Part shown: positions 7,398-13,377 of the stretch, piece by piece
Layout: each line of letters starts with the position of its first letter
How positions within the stretch are numbered: the first letter of the stretch is position 1
Origin: an uncultured Lachnospiraceae bacterium
Lineage (GTDB): Bacteria > Bacillota_A > Clostridia > Lachnospirales > Lachnospiraceae
Length of the DNA stretch: 13,663 nt
Direction: 5' to 3'
Assembly (NCBI GenBank): GCA_946614075.1
Contig: CAMOGO010000008.1
Coordinates: forward strand, 1-13,663
The notes under the pieces: generated by a model
Seen by the model: only the letters and a program-made list of their open reading frames with translations
Databases searched by the model: none
What the model was told of the DNA's origin: nothing
Position numbers and translations under genes: made by a program

Positions 7398-8338
7398 TCT
7401 ATCAGTGTGTTATCTTCGATGTTTTTCGGTTTCAGGGCTTTTGCCTTCTCCACGAACCGGTCCACGGCTTCAAAGAGGGCCTGGCGGTCGTAGGAAGGAT
7501 TGACAAAATCCTGAGGCTCCAGAGCCGCTTCCTCTTCTCCGGGTGCAGCGCTGGCTTCTGCGCCGTCTGTCATAATGCTAGCTTCTTCGCCTTCTGTCAT
7601 AACGGCAGCTTTCTCCCCGTCGGGCTTGCGGGTGTTTTCCTTCAGCCAGCGGTCGGTGTTGGCGAGGAGCACCTCGTCGAGCTTCGCGAGGTCGCGGGCG
7701 CCGTGGACGAGCTGGGGATACAGGATGGCCTTGCTGGTGTGCAGACAGTCATCCGCGTAAGTTGGGAGCCAGTTGTTCACGTGCTTGGCGAGGAAGCCCT
7801 GCAGGAGGTTCAGCAGGTGAGAGCACTCAGCCAGCTCGCCGGCGCGCCAGGCCTTGAGGATCCGCCTGCCGCCTTCGGCCAGGAAGGCGCACATGATGGA
7901 AATGTGGTCGTCGGGCAGATGCTTTTCATACATCACCTTCAGGCCGAGGGCATGGTATGCGGCGCGCACCTCCAGGGTACTAGGCTGAAATACCACGCGC
8001 TCCTTGCCGAGGTTGGCGCTTTCCCAGGGGTAGGCCGGCAAAGCAGCCGGCCCCTGGAAGAAACGATTGTACTCGGTGTGGGCCATTTCCAGGAAGACAG
8101 GGTCTGATACTTTTGCCTGCAGGCCTGTCAGAAATTCGCGAAGCTTCGCGAGAGTCTCGCTCTCCCCCGCAAACTCATCCAGGCAGTCGGAGAGCTCCGG
8201 GGCAGCAAGGCACTCTATGAGTTCTTTATCCGGTTGGCCGCCCAAAGCCATATGCAGCATTTCATACACACCTGCACGTGCAATCAGCAGTGCTTCCAGC
8301 TGCATCATTTCCTGCTGAAGATCCTCTCTTCCTGTCAT
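7391..8338 (-). CDS. torD: TorD/DmsD-family molybdoenzyme maturation chaperone
   Basis: The product is 315 aa. This all-helical cytoplasmic family binds the Tat signal and core of the partner molybdoenzyme until the cofactor is inserted. Family marks are seen at residues 90-110 (YNRFFQGPAALPAYPWES) and 136-153 (MYEKHLPDDHISI...AFL, the usual E-x-x-H-x-PDDHI pattern). The helical core ends near residue 232, about the normal family length. After it is an unusual acidic, Ala/Glu-rich linker (about 235-275, with a short repeat VMTEGEEAS / IMTDGAEAS) and a final basic helix. The start is supported by GGAGG 8 nt before ATG at 8338. It is the third gene of the dmsA-dmsB-torD operon, separated from dmsB by 92 bp holding degenerate repeats. 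The exact partner is inferred from position. Confidence 0.88.
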   Translation of the reverse strand: MTGREDLQQEMMQLEALLIARAGVYEMLHMALGGQPDKELIECLAAPELSDCLDEFAGESETLAKLREFLTGLQAKVSDPVFLEMAHTEYNRFFQGPAALPAYPWESANLGKERVVFQPSTLEVRAAYHALGLKVMYEKHLPDDHISIMCAFLAEGGRRILKAWRAGELAECSHLLNLLQGFLAKHVNNWLPTYADDCLHTSKAILYPQLVHGARDLAKLDEVLLANTDRWLKENTRKPDGEKAAVMTEGEEASIMTDGAEASAAPGEEEAALEPQDFVNPSYDRQALFEAVDRFVEKAKALKPKNIEDNTLIER

Positions 8339-8358
8339 GATCAGGTCCTCCTACCTTC

Positions 8359-8442
8359 GTTTGTTACATTACAAGATTTGTTACATTGCAACGTTTTTAC
8401 ATGACAACGTTTATCGAATGACAACGTTTTTTACATGATAAC
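8359..8442. repeat. Five degenerate 16-18-bp tandem repeats between dmsB and torD
   Basis: Units start near 8359, 8377, 8393, 8409 and 8426 and follow the consensus GTTTTTACATGACAAC with a few substitutions and length changes of 1-2 bp. They begin about 12 bp from the torD ribosome site and run over the last codons of dmsB (its ATC ATG TAA end is part of the fifth unit). Each unit has weak internal symmetry (GTT...AAC). Function unknown. Confidence 0.7.
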
Positions 8443-9012
8443 CTCTCGCCACTCATCTTCAAAGGCGCCTTCCGGTGCTTTGATGAGCAGGTTCGGACTT
8501 GTGATGAATTCCGGCGGCAGACAGGCAGCCTCGCTCACCAGATCCGCACCGTACTTCTCTCGAAGTTCATCCATATCGCCAAAATCCAATGCACGCATCA
8601 CGCAGGCGTCCACACAGGCAGGGTTCATTCCTGCTTCACGCAGAGCCTTGCAGGAGTCGCACTTCACGACCATGTCCGCCTGGACATCATACTGCGGTCC
8701 GCCATAAGGGCAGGACTGCACGCAGGTCTGGCAGCGGGTGCAGACCTCGTCGTCATGCAGCACGATACCGGTTTCCGGATCTTTATACATAGCGCCGGAA
8801 GGGCAATTAGCCACGCAGGCCGGATTTTCGCAATGATTGCAGCTGATGGAGCTGTTGTAGACAAAGACATTCGGGAAATGTCCTGTCTCAATCGTTCTGA
8901 CACGGCGGGGCTGTGCGCCGGGCAGGTCCAGTCCCATGCGGTCCTTGCAGGCCACCTGACATACACGGCAGCCCACACAGCGGGTCATATCAAAATAGAA
9001 TCCGTACGCCAT
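8431..9012 (-). CDS. dmsB: DmsB-like ferredoxin subunit with four [4Fe-4S] motifs
   Basis: The product is 193 aa and is expected to carry electrons to the molybdenum subunit. Four Cys groups are visible: C12-x2-C15-x2-C18-x3-C22, C58-x2-C61-x4-C66-x3-C70, C91-x2-C94-x2-C97-x3-C101 and C118-x2-C121-x11-C133-x3-C137, the pattern of the DmsB/NrfC/PsrB family. It has no signal peptide, as expected for a subunit exported with its Tat-tagged partner. The ATG at 9012 lies two bases after the dmsA stop (TAG), with GGAGGGAGG inside the end of dmsA as ribosome site, indicating coupled translation. It is followed by torD. No DmsC or NrfD-type membrane quinol subunit is next to it. Confidence 0.95.
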   Translation of the reverse strand: MAYGFYFDMTRCVGCRVCQVACKDRMGLDLPGAQPRRVRTIETGHFPNVFVYNSSISCNHCENPACVANCPSGAMYKDPETGIVLHDDEVCTRCQTCVQSCPYGGPQYDVQADMVVKCDSCKALREAGMNPACVDACVMRALDFGDMDELREKYGADLVSEAACLPPEFITSPNLLIKAPEGAFEDEWREVIM

Positions 9013-9014
9013 TT

Positions 9015-11735
9015 CTATTCCTCCCTCCAGAGATTATCCTCAAACATGCAGTCAGGGATCAGAGCTTCCCCATCATACTTCTCAAAATCAACCAGGCAGC
9101 TGTTGTAGCTGTTGCAGGTCGGGAAGTAATCATCCTGCGTTTTCGCGTCAACGACCATGTTCTCATTGCCGCCAAGGTCGATACCGGTCTCCTTGTCGAT
9201 GTAGCTGCGGGCGCCGTGAGGCAGCGCGATGCAGCCAGGGATCAGGGTCTCGGTGACAGAGGCAATACGCAGCAGCGCGCCGGCATCGTTGAACACCTTT
9301 ACGGTATCGCCGGTGACGATGCCCTTTGCCTCGGCATCTGCAGCACTGATAAAGACAGGGTTCTGCCAAGCCTCTCTGGTCCAGGCATTTTCATCATAGT
9401 TCGTGTGCGCACGGCGGAGATAATGCGGCTGGTACATCAGGAACGGATACGGGCCATCGGCCTTCTCTTCCCAGGTCGTCTTGTGGAAGGTCGGATACGG
9501 CTTCACCTCATCCGGGCCAAACTTCATGCGGTTCAGCTCGTCTGCCTTGCTCTGGCAGTAAATCTCTAATTTACCGGAAGCGCTGCGGCGCGGATTGGCC
9601 TCGGGATCCTTGATGAATGCCTCGTAGCCGATATGGCCGCGGCCATCGCCCTCGGTACGCGGCATCTGGAACTTGCCGGCCTTCAGTGCCTCCTGCAGGG
9701 TGATCAGACCCTCCTGCTCCTGGCCCTGAACGCCCCAAGCCTCCATATCCTCCTTGGTGATGGTAATGAGACGCTTGTAGGTGCGGTCCTCGTCCATGTA
9801 CTCGGCTGTCGCAAATTTGTCGAAGTAAGCCTGCATGTCGGAGCAGACATACATCTGATCCCAGGAAAAGCCCAGACGCTTTGCGATCTCGGAATAAATG
9901 TAAAACTCGTTCTTGCTCTCAAACAGCGGCTGTACCACCGGGCGCGGGAACAGAGCGTAATCACGGTTGCACTGGAAGCGGGACAGACGCATGATGCCGT
10001 TTGTAGCGACATCGAGCTCGCCCTGCTCCGGATCCAGATTGCCCTCCCATGCGGTGAAGCACGGCAGGATGATGTCGGAATACTCGCAGGTCAGCGTGTA
10101 ACGGTAATCGATGCTGCAGACGAAGTCCATCTTCTTGAAGGCAGCAATACCCATGTTGATGTCCTCGGTAGCCTGCAGAGGATTGTGGAAATCGCTGACG
10201 ATCATCTTAGGGTCAAAATCGTACTCGACCGGCTCGCGATCGCAGAAACCATTGTCCAGGGCGCCATTGCGGTAGTCGCCGTAGCAGGTGTAGTGTCCCG
10301 CGAGGATGTCACGCCAGATGGTCGGCTTCGGCATCTGGAAATCGACGAGCGGATTGCCCGCGCCCTTTCCCGGATGCGCCTCGTCCGCGCCGCTTGCCAG
10401 CGGAGCGCCAACCTTGACGACCTTGTCATTGTGGCCACCATTTGCCGCCTCGATGCTGAACGTCGCGCCGCAGCTGTTGCCGGAACGTCCAAAATGCGCA
10501 CCCATAGCACCTACGGTCATGAAAATCTGAGGAAGATCGGTGGAACCACGATAACGGCTCGGTGCATAATTGTGATGCAGCATGACATTGTGATCCTTGC
10601 CCACTGCCTCCGCAAACCAGCGGATATCCTCCACCGGAGTGCCGCAGATCTCCGTCGCCCACTCAGCGGTCTTCGGCTGTCCATCATAGACACCAGTCAC
10701 ATAATCGTAGAAATTCTCATCCAGCACTGCATCCGCGGGCATGCTCTCGGCATCAAAGCCCACGCAGTATTTATGCAGGAAATCGTAGTCGACAACATCC
10801 AGCTGGATCATCTCATAGGCGACTGCCAGCAGGAATGCGGTATCGGTACCGGGATAAACACGGATCCACTTCGCGCCCAGCGAGCTGGCGGAAACATTGT
10901 ACTCCGGTCCGACGTAGATAAACTGCGCGCCGGCCTCCTTCGCCAGACGATAATGGTACATCGGGCTGCCGCCATTGTGCCAGGTCGGGTTCATGCCGTA
11001 AAGCACGATCGTCTCCGCATTCAGCATGTCCAGACGGTCATTGTTGCCGCCGCAGTCCGGAAGACCGCTGGCAATATCGCCGCCCATACGGACCGGCGCA
11101 TTGTACCAGTTGCCGTAGCTCTCGGTGCCGACCCACTGCAGGTGGCCACCCATCAGCTTCAGCACCGGCCAGTCGGTACCCATATTGACGACACTGCGCG
11201 GACCATAATCCTCGTAAATACGCTTGATCTCAGCCGCAACCAGGTCAAAAGCCTCTTCCCAGCTGATGCGCTCGAAAGCCTCCTCACCACGAAGCTCGCC
11301 GTGGCTGTTCTCGCCGCCGCCCGGCTGCCAGCTCTTACGCTTCATCGGATATTTGATCCGGTTTGCGTTGAAAACATGCTGGCGCATGCTGTGGCCACGC
11401 GGGCAGGAACGCTGCTGCGGCATCTCCAGAGAGTCCGCATCCAGGTCGTCCGTAGCCTGGCGCAGCACCACGCCATCCTTGACAAATACCTTATTCAGGC
11501 AGCGACCGCCGCAGTTACCCCAGCAGTCTACCGTGACCCACTCGCCATCTCCATTGATGACCGCGGTGTCGGATGCCACCTCATGAGGCGTCATTTCCGT
11601 TGAAACCATGCCTGCCTGACCCTCCTCGGCATGCACGGAAGAAGTTTTGCTTCCCGAAAACGCCAAGGCTGTCGCAACCGTAGCTGTGCCTTTCAGGAAA
11701 TTACGCCGGCTGATGCCAGAATTAAGCAGAGCCAT
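9015..11735 (-). CDS. dmsA: DMSO-reductase-family molybdopterin oxidoreductase, Tat-exported catalytic subunit (DmsA-like)
   Basis: The product is 906 aa from the ATG at 11735, chosen because GGAGG lies 8 nt before it and the Tat signal follows at once (SRRNFLKG, residues 9-16, then a hydrophobic run and an AEEG cleavage region near 36). A longer frame to 11843 only translates the palindrome in the leader. Residues 71-111 hold the FS0 cluster pattern C71-x3-C75-x3-C79-x31-C111 followed by PRGHSMRQHVFNANRIKYPMKR, close to E. coli DmsA. GTESYGNW (Ser206) aligns by eye with the molybdenum-ligand serine of DmsA. The bis-MGD binding fold continues to a C-terminal molydopterin-binding domain (about 780-900, FISAADAEAKGI...GDTVKVF). 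The enzyme likely acts outside the membrane on a sulfoxide, N-oxide or other small molecule; the substrate is not determined by the sequence. Confidence 0.93.
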   Translation of the reverse strand: MALLNSGISRRNFLKGTATVATALAFSGSKTSSVHAEEGQAGMVSTEMTPHEVASDTAVINGDGEWVTVDCWGNCGGRCLNKVFVKDGVVLRQATDDLDADSLEMPQQRSCPRGHSMRQHVFNANRIKYPMKRKSWQPGGGENSHGELRGEEAFERISWEEAFDLVAAEIKRIYEDYGPRSVVNMGTDWPVLKLMGGHLQWVGTESYGNWYNAPVRMGGDIASGLPDCGGNNDRLDMLNAETIVLYGMNPTWHNGGSPMYHYRLAKEAGAQFIYVGPEYNVSASSLGAKWIRVYPGTDTAFLLAVAYEMIQLDVVDYDFLHKYCVGFDAESMPADAVLDENFYDYVTGVYDGQPKTAEWATEICGTPVEDIRWFAEAVGKDHNVMLHHNYAPSRYRGSTDLPQIFMTVGAMGAHFGRSGNSCGATFSIEAANGGHNDKVVKVGAPLASGADEAHPGKGAGNPLVDFQMPKPTIWRDILAGHYTCYGDYRNGALDNGFCDREPVEYDFDPKMIVSDFHNPLQATEDINMGIAAFKKMDFVCSIDYRYTLTCEYSDIILPCFTAWEGNLDPEQGELDVATNGIMRLSRFQCNRDYALFPRPVVQPLFESKNEFYIYSEIAKRLGFSWDQMYVCSDMQAYFDKFATAEYMDEDRTYKRLITITKEDMEAWGVQGQEQEGLITLQEALKAGKFQMPRTEGDGRGHIGYEAFIKDPEANPRRSASGKLEIYCQSKADELNRMKFGPDEVKPYPTFHKTTWEEKADGPYPFLMYQPHYLRRAHTNYDENAWTREAWQNPVFISAADAEAKGIVTGDTVKVFNDAGALLRIASVTETLIPGCIALPHGARSYIDKETGIDLGGNENMVVDAKTQDDYFPTCNSYNSCLVDFEKYDGEALIPDCMFEDNLWREE

Positions 11736-11781
11736 AACCTTTTCCTCCTTTTTCTTGATGAAATACTTTGTTCGTTCCAAA

Positions 11782-11851
11782 GGTGACAAGTGGGTACGGT
11801 TCTCGGTGCCCCCCTCCCAGGTGACACCGAGAACCGTACCCACTTGTCACC
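11782..11851. repeat. Perfect 27-bp inverted repeat in the dmsA leader (GGGGACGG family, copy D)
   Basis: Bases 11782-11808 are the exact reverse complement of 11825-11851, with a 16-nt loop. The core reads GGGTACGGTTCTCGGTG, a variant of the element core with the change matched on the other arm. It lies 46 bp upstream of the dmsA ATG and downstream of the candidate promoter, so it would be transcribed as a very stable hairpin in the 5' leader. On the minus strand it is followed by TTTGG, not a full T-run. Confidence 0.85.
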
Positions 11852-11890
11852 CGATAGTCTTTGCCGTACCAAAATGATGCTCTTATGGAG

Positions 11891-11919
11891 AATGTACCAT
11901 AAAGGCGAAAAGATAACAA
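11891..11919 (-). promoter_or_regulatory. Candidate dmsA operon promoter
   Basis: On the minus strand TTGTTA (11919-11914), a 17-nt spacer and TACATT (11896-11891) give a plausible vegetative promoter with two mismatches in each box. Transcription would start near 11884, leaving a leader of roughly 150 nt that contains the 27-bp palindrome. An AT-rich stretch with repeated AATCATC (11929-11945) just upstream is a possible LysR contact region. Confidence 0.5.
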
Positions 11920-11946
11920 ATACAAATTAATCATCGTAAATCATCA

Positions 11947-11975
11947 TTGAAAGTTATGGATTTGTGGGGTAGAAT
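11947..11975 (+). promoter_or_regulatory. Candidate lysR promoter
   Basis: TTGAAA (11947-11952), a 17-nt spacer and TAGAAT (11970-11975) match the vegetative consensus with one or two mismatches per box. It is divergent from the dmsA promoter, with the two -35 boxes 27 bp apart, the usual arrangement for a LysR regulator controlling itself and its target. The mRNA would carry a leader of nearly 200 nt before lysR. Confidence 0.55.
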
Positions 11976-11992
11976 ATAGAGGAGAAAGCGAA

Positions 11993-12163
11993 ATGATTTT
12001 CTTGGTGCAGGAAAAAGCGATCTGCAGAAAACCCACGAAGGCAGAAATGCTGTTTTTGGCAGAGATACTGTTAGGACAGATGTACTGTTTGAGGATAGAT
12101 ACTGTTAGGACAGAAATGCCGTTTGGACAGAAATGCTGTTTGGCAGAAATGTTACTAAGATAA
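11993..12163 (+). CDS. Possible 56-aa leader ORF upstream of lysR
   Basis: ATG at 11993 opens 56 codons ending in TAA at 12161, 16 bp before the lysR start. AGAGGAG at 11978-11984 is a good ribosome site about 8 nt before it, although the proposed lysR promoter would start transcription very near this site, so both cannot be fully right. The peptide begins MIFLVQEKAICRKPTKAEML and repeats short motifs (AEMLFLAE, AEILLGQ, LAEMLL) because it is encoded by the degenerate repeats here. No family is recognised. It may be a leader peptide or simply an open frame across repeats. Confidence 0.3.
   Translation: MIFLVQEKAICRKPTKAEMLFLAEILLGQMYCLRIDTVRTEMPFGQKCCLAEMLLR
12042..12160 (+). repeat. Seven degenerate 15-19-bp repeats with ACAG...CTGT dyads upstream of lysR
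   Basis: Units start near 12042, 12060, 12077, 12096, 12111, 12128 and 12144 and follow the consensus ACAGAAATGCTGTTTGG. Most contain a small dyad, ACAG-N4/5-CTGT. They fill the lysR leader up to its ribosome site. The unit length is not a multiple of three, yet the possible leader ORF stays open through all of them. Confidence 0.75.
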
Positions 12164-12179
12164 GTGAGGAAATACGAAT

Positions 12180-13061
12180 ATGGAGCTTAGAGATCTGGAA
12201 TATTTTCTGGCAATCGTCAAAGAAGGCAGCCTCACAGCCGCTGCCAAGGCCCTGCACCTGAGCCAGCCCGGCATCACCCGCAGCCTCAAGCTGCTCGAAG
12301 ACGAGATGGGCAAACAGCTCATCATCCGCGGAAGCCGCCGCATCATGCTGACCGAAGAAGGCATGATGCTCCGCCGGCGCGCAGAGGAGCTGCTGCAGCT
12401 CGCAAGCCGGACCAAAACCGAAATCATGGCCTCCGACACTGTGATCGAAGGGGACATCTACATCTGCTCCGGCGAAACCAGGGGTAATCATTTCCTCTCC
12501 AAAGCCGCCAAACGCCTCATCGACCGCCATTCCGGCATCCGCTTCCACATTTCCAGCGGTGACCGGACCGACGTAACCGACGAGCTGGAGAACGGCCTAA
12601 TCGACTTCGGAATGCTGCTCGACCCCATCGACGCCACCCGGTACGATTTCATCCCCCTCCCCTACGAAGAAGTCTGGGGCGTACTCATGCGCAAAGACGC
12701 TCCCCTGGCCGCGAAGAAAGCCATCTGCCCCGAGGAGCTCATCGGCCTGCCCCTGATCCTCCCCCGCGGGGTAGACTACTCAAAAGCCGGCAGCCGCATC
12801 CTGGGATTAGGCCCGGAGCAGCTCCATGTCGTCGCCACCTACAGCCTGATTTTTAACGCCAGCATCATGGCCACCGACGGTATCGGCTACGTGATCGGCC
12901 TCGATCAGATCCTCGAGCTCGGCGACCAGAGCGACCTGTGCTTCCGCCCGCTGGATCCCCCCGTCACCGGCCACATGAATATCGTCTGGAAACAACAGCA
13001 GATCATGTCCCGACAAGCCAGAGCCTTCTTAGAAGAACTCTCAGGAGTAAAGGAAGGATAG
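12180..13061 (+). CDS. LysR-type transcriptional regulator
   Basis: The product is 293 aa, normal for the family. Residues 1-60 form the LysR winged helix-turn-helix (MELRDLEYFLAIVKEGSLTA, then AAKALHLSQPGITRSLKLLE and LTEEG). Residues 61-88 are the linker helix, and about 91-293 the periplasmic-binding-protein-like effector domain, with the usual IDFGMLLDP and LPLILP segments. It is cytoplasmic and DNA-binding. The start is set by the classic MELRDLEYF opening; GAGGA about 10 nt upstream is a modest ribosome site. It is divergent from the dmsA operon, which is therefore its most likely target, with a substrate-related molecule as effector (inference). An intrinsic terminator follows 28 bp after the stop. 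Confidence 0.95.
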   Translation: MELRDLEYFLAIVKEGSLTAAAKALHLSQPGITRSLKLLEDEMGKQLIIRGSRRIMLTEEGMMLRRRAEELLQLASRTKTEIMASDTVIEGDIYICSGETRGNHFLSKAAKRLIDRHSGIRFHISSGDRTDVTDELENGLIDFGMLLDPIDATRYDFIPLPYEEVWGVLMRKDAPLAAKKAICPEELIGLPLILPRGVDYSKAGSRILGLGPEQLHVVATYSLIFNASIMATDGIGYVIGLDQILELGDQSDLCFRPLDPPVTGHMNIVWKQQQIMSRQARAFLEELSGVKEG

Positions 13062-13089
13062 CGGCAACAAAGGGACAGAATGAAGAAAA

Positions 13090-13120
13090 CAGCGCCATCA
13101 ACCGATGGCGCTGAAATTTT
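13090..13120 (+). terminator. Intrinsic terminator of lysR
   Basis: CAGCGCCATC (13090-13099) pairs perfectly with GATGGCGCTG (13104-13113) around a 4-nt AACC loop, followed by AAATTTTAAT. The 10-bp GC-rich stem and T-run lie just after the lysR stop. An A-rich stretch before the stem means it could also act, more weakly, on the other strand. Confidence 0.85.
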
Positions 13121-13128
13121 AATGCTTA

Positions 13129-13208
13129 GAAGACAGAGCCCCGTCCCCTGTCTACGTAACTCACTACGGAAGCGTCTGAAGGAAGACAGGGGACGGGGTT
13201 CTGTCTTC
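13129..13208. repeat. 25-bp inverted repeat element after lysR (GGGGACGG family, copy E)
   Basis: Bases 13129-13153 and 13184-13208 are reverse complements with one mismatch, separated by 30 nt. The arms read GAAGACAG...CCCCGTCCCCTGTCT and contain the shared GGGGACGG core. The right arm also forms the start of the first 66-bp tandem repeat. Confidence 0.8.
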
Positions 13209-13377
13209 CACTGGCCAAAGAAATTTACGGGGTGATATTCATTCTCCAAAGTCAGGGGACGGTTCTCTGTCTTCCACTGGCCAAAGAAATTTACGGGGCG
13301 ATATTCATTCTCCAAAGTCAGGGGACGGTTCTCTGTCTTCCACTGGCCAAAGAAATTTACGTGGCGTTATTCAGTCT
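13189..13377. repeat. About 2.9 copies of a 66-bp direct tandem repeat
   Basis: Copies begin at 13189, 13255 and 13321 with GGGGACGG. The first two differ by only a few bases (GGTT/TTCT after the core, GGTG/GGCG further on). The third is identical until about 13360 and then diverges (TACGTGGCGTTATTC for TACGGGGCGATATTC). Each copy contains CTTCCACTGGCCAAAG. There are no spacers, so it is not a CRISPR array. The 66-bp length is a multiple of three, which explains repetitive open frames on both strands that I do not call as genes. Confidence 0.85.

Noticed and set aside
9633..11603. 656-codon open frame on the plus strand opposite dmsA
   Set aside because: It is the antisense of a clearly conserved molybdoenzyme gene, has no family features and a composition typical of a shadow frame in GC-rich DNA.
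11736..11843. 36-residue longer start for the molybdoenzyme (ATG at 11843)
   Set aside because: It would bury the Tat signal inside the protein and translate the palindrome; GGAGG precedes the ATG at 11735.
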